Of a stretch of 64,000 nt of DNA, positions 45,434 through 55,128 are shown piece after piece; within the stretch, counting starts at the first letter, position 1; each line of letters starts with the position of its first letter. The notes under the pieces were generated by a model that saw only the letters and a program-made list of their open reading frames with translations, was not told where the DNA came from and did no database searches. A program made the translations under genes and the position numbers. Location: the NCBI RefSeq assembly GCF_040932005.1, contig NZ_CP162414.1:2197501-2261500 (forward strand), read 5' to 3'. This stretch comes from Aestuariibius sp. HNIBRBA575 (GTDB lineage: Bacteria > Pseudomonadota > Alphaproteobacteria > Rhodobacterales > Rhodobacteraceae).

Positions 45434-45916
45434 ATGTTTATTGCTCAATCAAAACTTGAAATGCCGACCAAAGAGACGCTTTTGTCAATGTCGGGTTATG
45501 AATTCATGCGCGGCATTCTGGCGGGCCAATATTCGTCCGCGCCCATATCCGACGTTTTGAATTTTGGTTTGGATGTGGTCGAAGACGGCCGGGTCGTTTT
45601 TCGCGGCACGCCTAGATTTGAGCATTCTAATCCCATGGGCACAGTTCATGGCGGTTGGTATGGGACGGTGTTGGATTCCTGTATGGCCTGCGCGGTCATG
45701 ACAAAAATTCCAAAGGGAACCGTTTATACGACCCTCGAATACAAGGTTAACTTGCTGCGCGCGATCCCCCTGGAAACCGAGGTCGTCGCCGAGGGGCGCG
45801 TTGACCATGTGGGGCGCAGTACCGGCGTGGCCCATGGGGAAATCCGCGGCGTAAGTGATGGAAAACTATACGCAACTGGATCGACGACCTGTTTGGTTAT
45901 GACGCTTCCGAGCTAA
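45434..45916 (+). CDS. PaaI family hotdog thioesterase
   Basis: Hotdog-fold acyl-CoA thioesterase of 160 residues. The core HSNPMGTVHGGWYGTVLDSCMACAV contains the HGG loop and active-site acidic residue of the PaaI/YbgC group, followed by the TLEYKVNLLRAIP strand. ATG 45434 with GAGG seven bases upstream is preferred to ATG 45422. Follows metF by 33 bases; probably co-transcribed, though unrelated in function. Its end overlaps the opposite DUF2235 gene by 20 bases. Confidence 0.87.
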   Translation: MFIAQSKLEMPTKETLLSMSGYEFMRGILAGQYSSAPISDVLNFGLDVVEDGRVVFRGTPRFEHSNPMGTVHGGWYGTVLDSCMACAVMTKIPKGTVYTTLEYKVNLLRAIPLETEVVAEGRVDHVGRSTGVAHGEIRGVSDGKLYATGSTTCLVMTLPS

Positions 45917-47018
45917 GTCCATTTGTGCCGCTGGCAACAAATTCAGATTTAACTGGCGCTTGTGGTTCTTTCATCGCATTCGCGAAACGATGATCTGAAG
46001 GGACGGAGTCATGCAAACGTTCTGACGGGTCCTGCCCGATCACGCGTTTATGGCGTGACACAAACAATTTGCCCCAGCCCTGCCATGTGCCGACCATCGG
46101 GGCCGACGGGTCACACGGAAACCGACCGCGCCATCCCACAGGCAATTCCAGCCCGCAATCTTCGAGCCGCTCTAACATCCAGACCAACGGAATATTGGCC
46201 AAAGGGCGGGCCGGTTCGTAGCCGGTCAATTGCCCGCCGATATCGCCATGTGTGCCTTTGAACCAAACCTGTTCCATTTTGCCGGCCCACCCTTCGGGTG
46301 ATGACCATAAGACCGGCGTAAAAGCATCCCGAGTTTCGTCCAACGCAAGTGCATGAAACCCATGCCGAACCGAAGGGCCCAACCGATGATTGTGAAATTC
46401 ATGACGCGCCTCTGCCCAACGCCAGAATACAGGCAGCCTCAGCCCCAGCGCTTTGACGGTATCCCAAGCCGCAACAGCCTCTATTGCGACCTCGTCATGA
46501 CAAAACCGGTTGGTGAATACCGTCGCATCGCCATTGGCCGATCCCAACCGGTAATACCGATAAACAGACCGAATATTGCGGGCAGTGGCATGTTCGGCCT
46601 TTACCAGTCCAACCATATCAATGACGCCCGCCAAGGATCGCACAGCAAAGGCCCCGCGGGAATATCCAATTAAAACAATCTTATCGCCAGGGCGATAGCG
46701 CGACGCGAGGACCCCGTAGGCCCGTTCAATCTGTCGGTTGATGCCTTTCCCTGACGCCACATCCCAGGTTTTGCTCCAATCTTGCCATTGTACGCCCGCC
46801 TCGTAATAGACGGTTAGATTGGCTTTTTGGCCAACCTCGCAGAGCAATTTATAGGTTTTGCCAGCATTGGTTTCGCAGCCGGGTCGCAGACTGGACATGG
46901 TGCCATCCAACACAATCACATGTGTTGCAGGACCTCGTTTGCGTCCCGCACCCTGAGAGCGTTCCGGACCTAGCCCGAGTAACCCTAATATGCGATCACG
47001 AAACCGCATCAAACCCAT
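45897..47018 (-). CDS. DUF2235 alpha/beta-hydrolase (Tle1-like)
   Basis: Predicted hydrolase of 373 residues. The N-terminal VIVLDGTMSSL and the nucleophile elbow GYSRGAFAVRSLAG (GxSxG) define the DUF2235 family, which includes type VI phospholipase effectors (Tle1). No type VI genes, VgrG or immunity gene are seen here, so a housekeeping lipase or esterase is more likely. ATG 47018 or 47009 may be the start. Overlaps the thioesterase gene by 20 bases tail to tail. Confidence 0.83.
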   Translation of the reverse strand: MGLMRFRDRILGLLGLGPERSQGAGRKRGPATHVIVLDGTMSSLRPGCETNAGKTYKLLCEVGQKANLTVYYEAGVQWQDWSKTWDVASGKGINRQIERAYGVLASRYRPGDKIVLIGYSRGAFAVRSLAGVIDMVGLVKAEHATARNIRSVYRYYRLGSANGDATVFTNRFCHDEVAIEAVAAWDTVKALGLRLPVFWRWAEARHEFHNHRLGPSVRHGFHALALDETRDAFTPVLWSSPEGWAGKMEQVWFKGTHGDIGGQLTGYEPARPLANIPLVWMLERLEDCGLELPVGWRGRFPCDPSAPMVGTWQGWGKLFVSRHKRVIGQDPSERLHDSVPSDHRFANAMKEPQAPVKSEFVASGTNGLSSEAS

Positions 47019-47179
47019 CTGCTCCTTCTCTGCTCTTCACCGAAAGGGTGATTGCGTTAGGTGGAACATCAGCTTTGCGGAATTTCCTTTCGATAAGGTA
47101 ACGCCGCCCTGTTCCATTACCTTAACATAGGCACGAAATTTAAGAAAAACCGTTACAAAATATCACAGTTCGGTTGGGA

Positions 47180-47665
47180 TCATGCCTTCTCAGAGGCAAA
47201 TCGGCGCTCGACCAGAGTTTTCAGTTTTTCCAGATCCCGTTGGTTTGCGCGACGCATAGCCCCCTGCAAAAAGGGCCGGAAAAGTCGTGTGAACCCTGTC
47301 GGTTCACCACGATTGCGCAGCGACATCCGGGTTTTTGTCGCCCCAATCGTTTCCCATTTATAACTGGTTTCCATGGAAAACGGACCATCTGAGCTGCGCA
47401 TCACCAACCGATCCCCCGGCACCAAATCCACAACTTCGTAAGTGTAGCTCAGGGCGCGCCCCAGAAATTTGGCCCCGAATTTCATTCGGGCGGACTTGGA
47501 CATTTTGGCCGGTCCAACCCAATCCATCGAGGTGATATTATCGTACCATTCCGGGGCGTTATCCGGATCCACGGCATAGTCATACACCGCGCCGCGTGGT
47601 GCGCTGATTTCTATCTGCGTTGTGATATCGACCGACTTGGTCCCCGCACCTTCCATCGTACTCAC
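47180..47665 (-). CDS. SRPBCC family protein
   Basis: START/Bet v1-like fold of 161 residues (TTQIEISAPRGAVYDYAVDPDNAPEWYDNI; later METSYKWETIG). Such proteins bind hydrophobic ligands in the cytosol; its ligand is unknown. The GTG at 47665 overlaps the DMT transporter stop by one base; an ATG at 47656 with AAAGGG further upstream is equally likely. The two genes form one operon. Confidence 0.82.
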   Translation of the reverse strand: MSTMEGAGTKSVDITTQIEISAPRGAVYDYAVDPDNAPEWYDNITSMDWVGPAKMSKSARMKFGAKFLGRALSYTYEVVDLVPGDRLVMRSSDGPFSMETSYKWETIGATKTRMSLRNRGEPTGFTRLFRPFLQGAMRRANQRDLEKLKTLVERRFASEKA

Positions 47666-48567
47666 TACCCTTTAACCGCCAAATCTGTGGGCGTAACCTG
47701 CCGTTTTGCGCGGGCCTCTCTCCAGGTGATGAAGCTAACAGACCCTAAAATAACGGCGCCCCCTAACACAACATAGGCGTCCACATGTTCCCCAAACACA
47801 ACCGCCCCAAGCAGGGTTGCCCAGACCAGTTGCAGGAAGGTCACGGGTTGGGTGACCGTCAAAGGCGCCGCAGAAAAGGCCAACGTCATCGTGTAATGCC
47901 CCAATGTGGCAAAGCAGGCGACCAAGAAAAACCACCCCAGATCAGGCAGGCTGGGCGGAACCCAAACCGCATAAGCAAAGGGCGCCAAACCGATGGTAAC
48001 CGTTATCGACAACATGCCCACGACCACTGCGGGTTTGACTTCGTCGGACATCTGTTTGGCAATCAAATATCCCACCGCAAACCCAAACGCGGTCCCCAGC
48101 ATCGCGATATGGCCGATGCTGACCTCTCGCAAACCGGGGCGCAGAATGATCAGCGCACCGATGAGGGCAGCGATCACTGCTGCCATGCGTCGGGGGGGCA
48201 GTTTTTCCTTTAACAGGATCGCCGCGCCGATGGTCACATAAACCGGCGACAAATAATTCATCGCCGTCACTTCGGCGATGGGAATGCGGGTCATGGCAAA
48301 AAACCACAAAATGACGGCCAATGTATGCGCCACGCCGCGCGCTGCAAAAAACGACATCTGACGCTTGGTCAAACGCGCCGCCAAAATCGGCCGCATCATC
48401 GGCACCAAAAACACAAGTCCCAGCACATATCGTAAAAACGCCGCTTGGGCGGCGGGAACCGTGTCCCCCACATGTTTCACAATTGCCGTCACCGCGACAA
48501 AGCACAGGCCGGTCAGGACCATCCAAAAAATACCAACAATTGGCGACTGAGTTATAGGTTCTCGCAT
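47665..48567 (-). CDS. DMT superfamily transporter (EamA)
   Basis: Membrane exporter of 300 residues with ten helices in two EamA repeats; the second repeat contains FATLGHYTMTLAFSAAPLTVTQPVTFLQLVWATLLGAVVFGE, cut here for description only as the usual helix 8-9 region. Typical of S-adenosylmethionine or amino-acid-metabolite exporters, but substrate unknown. Co-transcribed with the SRPBCC gene. Confidence 0.86.
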   Translation of the reverse strand: MREPITQSPIVGIFWMVLTGLCFVAVTAIVKHVGDTVPAAQAAFLRYVLGLVFLVPMMRPILAARLTKRQMSFFAARGVAHTLAVILWFFAMTRIPIAEVTAMNYLSPVYVTIGAAILLKEKLPPRRMAAVIAALIGALIILRPGLREVSIGHIAMLGTAFGFAVGYLIAKQMSDEVKPAVVVGMLSITVTIGLAPFAYAVWVPPSLPDLGWFFLVACFATLGHYTMTLAFSAAPLTVTQPVTFLQLVWATLLGAVVFGEHVDAYVVLGGAVILGSVSFITWREARAKRQVTPTDLAVKG

Positions 48568-48610
48568 GAGGCCAGCTAGACGACACCCAACCAGAATGTC
48601 GAGCGGTTTG

Positions 48611-49207
48611 TTAGTGCCAAATCAGCCCGATGGCGATGCCCCACATCATCAGGCCAATCAACGTGTCCAAAATCTGCCACGACCGTTCTTGGGCAAACAG
48701 CGGTGACAGATACCGCGCGCCATATCCTAAGCAAAAAAAGAACCCCAGCGACCCCAAAGCGGCCCCGATCCCAAAATGAAACTGACTGTCATATTGCGCC
48801 GATAGTGAGCCAATCAAAACCACAGTGTCCAGATAAACATGCGGGTTCAACCATGTCAGAGCCGCCAACGTGAGCAGAGCGGTTTTGCGCGACATGCCCT
48901 CGCCTTGGCCGGATTTCAGACTTGCCCCACCCCGCCATGCGCTCTTGAAATTGGTGGCCCCATACCAAAACAGAAACGCGGCTCCGCCCCACCGCATCAC
49001 CGTTTCAAACAATGGAAAGGCTTGGCTGAGGCTGCCCATGCCAGCGATGCCAGCCGTGATCAACAGCGCATCAGACACCGCGCTGAACAGCACCAGCGGC
49101 AACACATGTTCCCGGCGCAAACCCTGGCGCAACACAAAGGCATTTTGCGCCCCGATCGCAAAAATCAAAGAAACAGATATAGCGGCGCCGTAGAACAGAC
49201 TTTGCAT
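48611..49207 (-). CDS. LysE/ArgO family amino acid exporter
   Basis: Exporter of 198 residues with six helices. Family segments are FAIGAQNAFVLRQGL at the N-terminus and LTWLNPHVYLDTVVLIGS in the middle, both typical of LysE and ArgO, which export lysine and arginine. Divergent from a LysR regulator of the ArgP/LysG type, the known regulator of these exporters. Confidence 0.93.
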   Translation of the reverse strand: MQSLFYGAAISVSLIFAIGAQNAFVLRQGLRREHVLPLVLFSAVSDALLITAGIAGMGSLSQAFPLFETVMRWGGAAFLFWYGATNFKSAWRGGASLKSGQGEGMSRKTALLTLAALTWLNPHVYLDTVVLIGSLSAQYDSQFHFGIGAALGSLGFFFCLGYGARYLSPLFAQERSWQILDTLIGLMMWGIAIGLIWH

Positions 49208-49255
49208 GGAAACTCCTCTTTGGGCCTATCTAGATTGTGTGGTAACTTTCTTGTA

Positions 49256-49270
49256 GTTAATTATATTAAC
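49256..49270. promoter_or_regulatory. Inverted repeat in the lysE/argP promoter region
   Basis: GTTAAT-TAT-ATTAAC, a perfect inverted repeat containing the T-N11-A pattern of LysR-type operators, 18 bases before the argP start in the 80-base divergent gap. Candidate ArgP/LysG site. Confidence 0.5.
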
Positions 49271-49288
49271 GCTACATAAGGAATGCTT

Positions 49289-50164
49289 ATGCATCTGGAC
49301 CCCGCCCAACTATCCGCCCTTGCGGCTGTGCTGCGCCACGGGTCGTTTGATGCCGCCGCCCGGGTGCTAAACGTGACCCCACCGGCCATTTCCCAACGGA
49401 TTAAGGCGCTCGAAGATCAGGTTGGAACCCCATTGGTACGCCGATCCACCCCTTGCCAAGCCACAGACAAAGGCAAAATATTGGCGCGATATGCGGACGA
49501 TTTGGCCCTGCTTCAAAGTGGCGTTCTCAGCCAATTGAACATCACCGGACGGCCCGTCAATCTGCGGATTGCAGTGAATGCAGACAGTTTGGCAACGTGG
49601 TTCATTTCTGCGCTCACGGCCACCGATTTATTATATGAGCTGGAAATCGACGATCAGGATCATTCCGCCGACTGGCTGCGCACCGGAGAAGTTTGCGCCG
49701 CGATCACATCGCGTTCTCAACCGGTTCAGGGCTGTGATGTGGTGCCTCTGGGGACGCTCGAATACCTCGCCGTTGCCAGCCCCGCCTTTGTGGCGCGGTA
49801 TTTTGCGAACGGGATCACCCCTCAGGCCCTGCAATCGGCGCCGATGATTACATTCAGTCCCAAGGATCGTTTGCAACGCGATTGGGCCAGTCACCTGGCG
49901 GGTCGTCCCATTCAGCCTCCGACCCATTTGATCCCATCAAGCCAAGCGTTTGTGCATGCTTCCCTCGCCGGAATTGGCTGGGGGATGAACCCAACGAGAT
50001 TGGTTATGGACCACATCAAACGCGGGGATTTGGTGATTTTGGGGGACGGGACGACCCTGCCCACCCCGCTTTATTGGCAAACAACGCGGCACATGAAATC
50101 CGTGTTGGCACCGCTGACACGCGCAGTGATCAAATCGGCGAAATCCGCGCTCCGCCCTTTATAG
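49289..50164 (+). CDS. argP: LysR-type regulator ArgP/LysG
   Basis: Activator of basic amino acid export, 291 residues. The N-terminus MHLDPAQLSALAAVLRHGSFDAAARVLNVTPPAISQRIKALE is the ArgP/LysG/IciA helix-turn-helix. The second ATG (49289) is chosen because the AAGGA site at 49278-49282 is well spaced from it and not from 49283. Divergent from the LysE-type exporter gene. Confidence 0.93.
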   Translation: MHLDPAQLSALAAVLRHGSFDAAARVLNVTPPAISQRIKALEDQVGTPLVRRSTPCQATDKGKILARYADDLALLQSGVLSQLNITGRPVNLRIAVNADSLATWFISALTATDLLYELEIDDQDHSADWLRTGEVCAAITSRSQPVQGCDVVPLGTLEYLAVASPAFVARYFANGITPQALQSAPMITFSPKDRLQRDWASHLAGRPIQPPTHLIPSSQAFVHASLAGIGWGMNPTRLVMDHIKRGDLVILGDGTTLPTPLYWQTTRHMKSVLAPLTRAVIKSAKSALRPL

Positions 50165-50866
50165 AATATGGTGCAAAAAATCTGGCCCGAACACCCGGTC
50201 CTGAAACCACAAAATGGATGGATAGGCGCAAAGCCACGCCCAGAAAAACCGGTTCAGCCCAAAGAAACACGCATTGCTGAAATGAAAACACGCAGCCACA
50301 AATAGCCCCATCATCAGGCTCATCGGGTGCAATAATGTCAACGGAAACACCACCTCAAACCCCATCACGCCCCATGACATCCAAAACAAGGTTCTGGGAC
50401 GATCCGCCCATTTGCGCAAATTTTCACTAACGGGATAGGCTGAAAACCGAAACACATCACACAGCGCGGTTCCGCTGCGCCATTCCGGATTGATGATTTT
50501 GATATAGCCCGACACAAAGTATGACAGCGCCAATTGCACCGCCAGATAGGCAAAAACAAGCTCTTTGAGCGGTTGCGAAGGGGCGGCGTGCACGCAGGCA
50601 ATGCAGAACAAGATCAAGAAAGTCATTCGATCACTGCCCCCGTTATAAGGGCCTTGAAATCGATGCAGGGAAATCAAAGCCAGCATCAATATTACCCACA
50701 ATATTGACCCATTTTGCCAGCCAATGATCAACAAAACACACAAAACAGATCGCACACCAAACAACAGCTTCTCTGACTTTGGGCCGACAAAATGCTCCAG
50801 ACTTTGTTGTAACATCGCCAAAGCCAACATGATTTCAGTCGCCCGCAGCGCCAGTTCAAAACTCAT
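50159..50866 (-). CDS. HTTM-like membrane protein
   Basis: Integral membrane protein of 235 residues with about six helices. The pattern (LALSYFVSGYIKIINPEWRSG, FEVVFPLTLLHP, HFSNACFFGLNRFFWAW) recalls the HTTM domain of vitamin K-dependent carboxylase-like proteins in bacteria. Enzymatic role unproven. It overlaps the upstream small gene by four bases, so the pair is probably a unit. Confidence 0.6.
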   Translation of the reverse strand: MSFELALRATEIMLALAMLQQSLEHFVGPKSEKLLFGVRSVLCVLLIIGWQNGSILWVILMLALISLHRFQGPYNGGSDRMTFLILFCIACVHAAPSQPLKELVFAYLAVQLALSYFVSGYIKIINPEWRSGTALCDVFRFSAYPVSENLRKWADRPRTLFWMSWGVMGFEVVFPLTLLHPMSLMMGLFVAACFHFSNACFFGLNRFFWAWLCAYPSILWFQDRVFGPDFLHHIL

Positions 50867-51348
50867 GTGACCCCCAAGTAAGGATCAATCGGCTGGCTTT
50901 CGTAATCCACATATTTGACAATTTCTGCCCCCTCTCGACAGACAAAAACCAATCGAAATTGCAGGCGCGAACCGGCGGGTGTTCTGGGGGGCGAACTTGC
51001 GATGTCGGCCCATATCCGAGAGTTGATTTCGTCAATGCTGTGCTGGGTCGGATTGGCGATCAGACGTTCCGCGCAAGACACCAAAAACAATTGTTCATTC
51101 CATACCGGGTTCCAGACCATGCGGCGCAACATTTGCCAAATCGACAATGTCGCCGGTCGTGGGCGAAATTCGCACCATTGCGCATTGCTGGATGATTGAT
51201 CCGCCGGCAATATCCGAAATTCCACACGGGGTGACGGCGCGACGGTTTTGAAAAATCGCCACGATGGGATCAATGCTGGCAGTAGCAACATCACAATACG
51301 TAGCAAACCAGCCAATCGTGCCCCCAGTTTTACACCTATCAAAACCAC
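50863..51348 (-). CDS. Unknown membrane-anchored protein, partner of HTTM-like gene
   Basis: Protein of 161 residues that I do not recognise. One N-terminal hydrophobic helix (LLRIVMLLLPALIP) is followed by a soluble part with conserved-looking Trp and Cys residues (NAQWCEFRP, VWNEQLFLVSCAERL, VFVCREGAEIV). Its four-base overlap with the HTTM-like gene suggests a membrane complex. Confidence 0.6.
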   Translation of the reverse strand: MVLIGVKLGARLAGLLRIVMLLLPALIPSWRFFKTVAPSPRVEFRILPADQSSSNAQWCEFRPRPATLSIWQMLRRMVWNPVWNEQLFLVSCAERLIANPTQHSIDEINSRIWADIASSPPRTPAGSRLQFRLVFVCREGAEIVKYVDYESQPIDPYLGVT

Positions 51349-51387
51349 AGGAATGCTATCGCAACAGGCTTAACAGAACGGAAATAT

Positions 51388-51775
51388 GCGCGGAGGGCCT
51401 GTAAGCCGGATTCTGTCCCCCATTGCTGGGGTGATGACCATTCATCTAAGGACAGGATTGCCCCTGCCCCTCTAGCTGCCAACCCGGATCCCTGGGGTCA
51501 GACACCTTGCCCGGATATCGGCCGAAACCGATCACACGGACGCGAGATCCCTATTCGGCATTGCTCCTGGTGGGGCTTGCCATGCCAGTTTTGTTGCCAA
51601 AACCGCGGTGGGCTCTTACCCCACCGTTTCACCCTGACCTTGGAAATCCAAGGCGGTCTGTTTTCTGTGGCGCTATCCCTAGGGTTACCCCCGCCGGGCG
51701 TTACCCGGCACCATTGCCTGATGGAGTCCGGACTTTCCTCGGATCGAAACCCGCGGCCATCCAGCCCTCCGCACA
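51388..51775 (-). ncRNA. rnpB: RNase P RNA (bacterial type A)
   Basis: Catalytic RNA that matures tRNA 5' ends. On the minus strand the 5' part reads GGCTGGATGGCCGCGGG, then the P4 strand AGGAAAGTCCGGACTCC, later GGTAAGAGCCCACCGC, and the 3' partner of P4, ACAGAATCCGGCTTAC, followed by the closing P1 strand GGCCCTCCGC. Ends are set by P1 pairing and may be off by a few bases. Open frames crossing this region are artefacts. Confidence 0.96.
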
Positions 51776-51822
51776 GGGGTTGGGTATGTCAGGATGTGGG
51801 GCCGGTCAACGTCAAAGTCAGG

Positions 51823-52476
51823 TCAAAGTCCGCGCGCAACAGCTTCGTCAGCGGCACCGCGCGGCCCCTGCGCAAACGGGCGATAGCGATGACGCAACAC
51901 GTCCAACAGGACCGCGGCATCCGCTGATCCTGTATAACCGGCATTCCGCATCGCCGCGACAAAGCCGTCACCGTCCATTTCAGGGCCGTTCACTGGTTCG
52001 GGCCAATGGGCCAGCCCGGCATCGGCCAAACGTTTCCAATCAAACCGTTTTCCCGGGTCAATCTTGCGCCCCGGCGCCGTGTCGGAATGTCCCAGCACCG
52101 ATTGTGGGGATATCGACCAGCGTGTCAAAATTCCTGCCAGCAATTTTTCCAGCACGGTCATTTGTGGCTCTGAAAACGGATGATCACCGCGATTGGCCAG
52201 CTCAATTCCGATGGACTGTGAATTGATGTCGTCACATCCCATCCACGATCCAGCCCCCGCATGCCATGCGCGGTCATCTTCGCGCACCATCTGCCATAGC
52301 GTGCCCTTTTCCCCGATCAGGTAATGCGCCGACACTTCTGGTCCGGGATCACATAGACGTTCCAGCGCCGCCTCTGCGCTGTCCATCGCCGTATAATGGA
52401 TCAAAACCAAAGAAGGCCGCGCCAGATCCCGGCGCGGCCCAAAATTCGGGGATGGATGCCAAATTGGCGTCATCAA
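51823..52476 (-). CDS. N-acetylmuramoyl-L-alanine amidase (Amidase_2)
   Basis: Zinc amidase of 217 residues cleaving the muramyl-peptide bond. Zinc and catalytic positions are visible in VLIHYTAM, EVSAHYLIGEKG, WHAGAGSW, IGIELAN and VLGHSDTAPGRKIDPG. No signal peptide, so it matches cytosolic AmpD-type recycling amidases. Two adjacent ATGs (52476, 52473) are possible starts. Followed closely by rnpB. Confidence 0.92.
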   Translation of the reverse strand: MMTPIWHPSPNFGPRRDLARPSLVLIHYTAMDSAEAALERLCDPGPEVSAHYLIGEKGTLWQMVREDDRAWHAGAGSWMGCDDINSQSIGIELANRGDHPFSEPQMTVLEKLLAGILTRWSISPQSVLGHSDTAPGRKIDPGKRFDWKRLADAGLAHWPEPVNGPEMDGDGFVAAMRNAGYTGSADAAVLLDVLRHRYRPFAQGPRGAADEAVARGL

Positions 52477-52481
52477 ATTGA

Positions 52482-53213
52482 TTAGTTTTCGATTGCAGAT
52501 AAAGGCGTAGCAACAACCGGCGCACTGGGGGCCACAACAACGCGATAGGGCGCCGGGTCCCAGCCACAGGCAAAGCCGTCGCCATCAGGATCAATGCCGC
52601 GTGGGTCACGTTCTGGCCCGCCACGGGTCAGAAAATCCATTTGCGCTGCATCCGGGGATTGATATTCCGAACAGCGACGCAAAAACCGGTTCTGAGAGCT
52701 AAAGCTGGACCGGTTATAGAGAACTTCACCTTTGGCATTGCTGGTCTGCAACGCATATTGCACGATATTTGGTCCAGCAGCACCTGATCGTTCTGGAATA
52801 GATGTGACATCCGCCAGTTGATAGGCTTCGGCTTGCTCTCTCAGGCGGTCCGCATCGCTTTGGATGCTTTCACGTCCCGATACGGCCCCAAAATCCTGTT
52901 CATCGGAAATGTTTGGGTTGTTCAGCAATATCGGCGACGCATTGTCCGGATTTGCAGCGACGCCATTTTCGCGGCCAGCCTCAGCCAGCGCGCGATCCGT
53001 ACGTACACCAATCGATTCACGGTCCTGCCCTTCGGAGGAATTCACGATATTGGTTGTGCTGGTTCCTTGCAGTGCCGCATCACGCTGTGCCCGTTCGATT
53101 TCGTATTGCTCAAAATCATCGAACCCAACGCCAGCGCCACTATCTGGCACTGGTTGTGCGCAGGCCGTCAACGCAAGCAGGGCCACAGACCCCAATGTCA
53201 AACGCATTTTCAT
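52482..53213 (-). CDS. Excalibur-domain lipoprotein
   Basis: Lipoprotein of 243 residues with lipobox LTAC (Cys18). A long polar, Asn/Asp/Ala-rich region leads to a C-terminal Excalibur-like calcium-binding motif: a Cys pair spanning RRCSEYQS and GFACGWDP with a GIDPDGDG loop between. Role unknown; likely exposed at the cell surface or in the periplasm. Between gatA and the amidase gene, same strand. Confidence 0.78.
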   Translation of the reverse strand: MKMRLTLGSVALLALTACAQPVPDSGAGVGFDDFEQYEIERAQRDAALQGTSTTNIVNSSEGQDRESIGVRTDRALAEAGRENGVAANPDNASPILLNNPNISDEQDFGAVSGRESIQSDADRLREQAEAYQLADVTSIPERSGAAGPNIVQYALQTSNAKGEVLYNRSSFSSQNRFLRRCSEYQSPDAAQMDFLTRGGPERDPRGIDPDGDGFACGWDPAPYRVVVAPSAPVVATPLSAIEN

Positions 53214-53252
53214 TCCGAAACTCGCCTTTTCATCACTCGTTGGGTGGGATGT

Positions 53253-54731
53253 TTACCACCACTTGGTTGGTTTGGCTACAAATCCTGCCGCCTGTTCAAG
53301 TGCATAGGCAGTATTCAGCAAATCGCCTTCTTCCCATGGACGCCCTATCAGTTGCAGACCCAGTGGCAGCCCCTGTTCGTTCATTCCCGTCGGAACGCTG
53401 ATCCCGGGCAACCCAGCCAGGTTCACGGTCACTGTGAATACATCGTTCAGATACATCTGAACCGGATCGGCATCCTTCATTTCACCCAGACCAAAGGCCG
53501 CAGACGGCGTGGCGGGGGTCAGGATCGCATCCACGCCATCGGCAAACACGTTTTCAAAGTCGCGTTTGATCAAGGCGCGCACTTTGCGGGCGCGGTTGTA
53601 ATAGGCGTCATAGAACCCAGCGGACAGAACATATGTCCCGATCATCACCCGGCGCTGCACTTCGGGGCCGAACCCTTCGGCGCGGGTTTTTTCGTACATT
53701 TCTGTAATGCCGTCACCTGCTGCCAATTTGGCACGATGACCAAAGCGCACGCCGTCATAGCGCGCCAGATTGGACGACGCTTCGGCGGGGGCAATCACGT
53801 AATAGGCCGGTAGGGCATATTTGGTGTGCGGCAGGGAAATGTCGACGATTTTCGCGCCTGCATCCTGCAACATTTTGCGCCCTTCGGCCCAAAGGGCTTC
53901 GATGTCGGCGGGCATGCCATCCATGTGGTATTCTTTGGGAATACCGATGGTTTTGCCTTTGATATCGCCGGTCAGCATGGCCTCAAAGTTTGGCACGGCC
54001 AAATCGGCGCTGGTGCTGTCTTTGGGATCGTGACCACACATGGCTTCTAGCATGATGGCGGCGTCGCGTACGTCTTTGGTCATCGGGCCCGCCTGATCCA
54101 AAGAGGATGCAAAGGCCACAACACCCCAACGCGAACAGCGGCCATAGGTCGGCTTGATCCCGGTGATGCCGGTAAACGCGGCAGGCTGGCGGATCGATCC
54201 CCCCGTGTCGGTGCCCGTCGCACCAAGGCACAAATCCGCCGCAACCGCAGCGGCAGAGCCGCCGGATGAACCGCCCGGAGTCAGGTTGCGATCATCCACT
54301 TTCCAAGGGTTCACAACATCGCCGTAAACGGATGTTTCATTAGAGCTGCCCATGGCGAATTCATCCATGTTCAGCTTGCCCAGCATCACCGCACCATTGT
54401 CGAACAATTGGCTGGTGATGGTGGATTCATATTCTGGTTTGAACCCGTCCAAAATCCCGGATGCAGCTTGGCTTGCGACACCTTTGGTACAGAACAAATC
54501 CTTGATCCCCAATGGTATACCGTTCAAATCCGGCGCATCCACCCCATTGCGGGCATCGGCCGCTTTGGCCTGTTCCAGCGCCATATCCGGGGTGTTGTGC
54601 ACAAACGCGTTCAACGTCCCAGAGGCGTCGATTTCGCTCAGGCAGGCTTGGGTCAGCTCAACCGAAGTGACCTCGCCTTTGCGCAGCGCGTCGCGTGCTT
54701 CGGAAATTTTGAGTTTGCTTAGTTCAGACAT
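53253..54731 (-). CDS. gatA: Asp/Glu-tRNA amidotransferase subunit A
   Basis: Amidase subunit of the transamidosome that turns Glu-tRNA(Gln) or Asp-tRNA(Asn) into the amide form. Protein of 492 residues with the signature Gly/Ser-rich stretch [16 protein letters not shown] and [12 protein letters not shown], which holds the Ser-cis-Ser-Lys catalytic triad, and [11 protein letters not shown] with the Lys. It overlaps gatC by one base (TAATG). Confidence 0.97.
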   Translation of the reverse strand: MSELSKLKISEARDALRKGEVTSVELTQACLSEIDASGTLNAFVHNTPDMALEQAKAADARNGVDAPDLNGIPLGIKDLFCTKGVASQAASGILDGFKPEYESTITSQLFDNGAVMLGKLNMDEFAMGSSNETSVYGDVVNPWKVDDRNLTPGGSSGGSAAAVAADLCLGATGTDTGGSIRQPAAFTGITGIKPTYGRCSRWGVVAFASSLDQAGPMTKDVRDAAIMLEAMCGHDPKDSTSADLAVPNFEAMLTGDIKGKTIGIPKEYHMDGMPADIEALWAEGRKMLQDAGAKIVDISLPHTKYALPAYYVIAPAEASSNLARYDGVRFGHRAKLAAGDGITEMYEKTRAEGFGPEVQRRVMIGTYVLSAGFYDAYYNRARKVRALIKRDFENVFADGVDAILTPATPSAAFGLGEMKDADPVQMYLNDVFTVTVNLAGLPGISVPTGMNEQGLPLGLQLIGRPWEEGDLLNTAYALEQAAGFVAKPTKWW

Positions 54732-55018
54732 TATTCAACCACCTTCGGCACAGCAAAGAACCCTTCGCGGGCATCGGGCGCATTGGCCAGAACGGCGGGC
54801 TGTTGATCGCCATCCGTCACCACATCATCGCGGCGTTTCAAACGCTGAGGCGTCACAGATGTCATCGGTTCAACACCGTCCACATCCACTTCGTTGAGCT
54901 GTTCAATAAAGCCAAGGATGTTGTTAAATTCCTGTGCCAGCGCCGGCAGGGCCTCGTCTTCGACCTTGATCCGGGCCAGATGGGCCACCTTGCGGGCGGT
55001 TTCGATGTCGATCGACAT
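54731..55018 (-). CDS. gatC: Asp/Glu-tRNA amidotransferase subunit C
   Basis: Small belt subunit of 95 residues that stabilises GatA. Typical features are [37 protein letters not shown] and the C-terminal [17 protein letters not shown]. Directly upstream of gatA with a shared stop/start. Confidence 0.96.
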   Translation of the reverse strand: MSIDIETARKVAHLARIKVEDEALPALAQEFNNILGFIEQLNEVDVDGVEPMTSVTPQRLKRRDDVVTDGDQQPAVLANAPDAREGFFAVPKVVE

Positions 55019-55128
55019 GCGCGAACTCCGTCTAATTTACGGATCAGCCTTTAACGCGCCCACACGGCTGCCGCAAGAGAGGTCCGCCGGTTGAACGTGA
55101 TCCCGGCGCGGATTGTGACCTGGATCGC

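Noticed and set aside
45897..47018. DUF2235 hydrolase as a type VI effector
   Set aside because: No VgrG, PAAR, Hcp or immunity gene is next to it, so only the family call is kept.
51507..52226. 239-codon open frame on the plus strand
   Set aside because: It runs antisense through RNase P RNA and the amidase gene; composition is Pro/Arg-rich with no domain pattern.
52818..53813. 331-codon open frame on the plus strand
   Set aside because: Antisense to the Excalibur lipoprotein and gatA, whose motifs are unmistakable.
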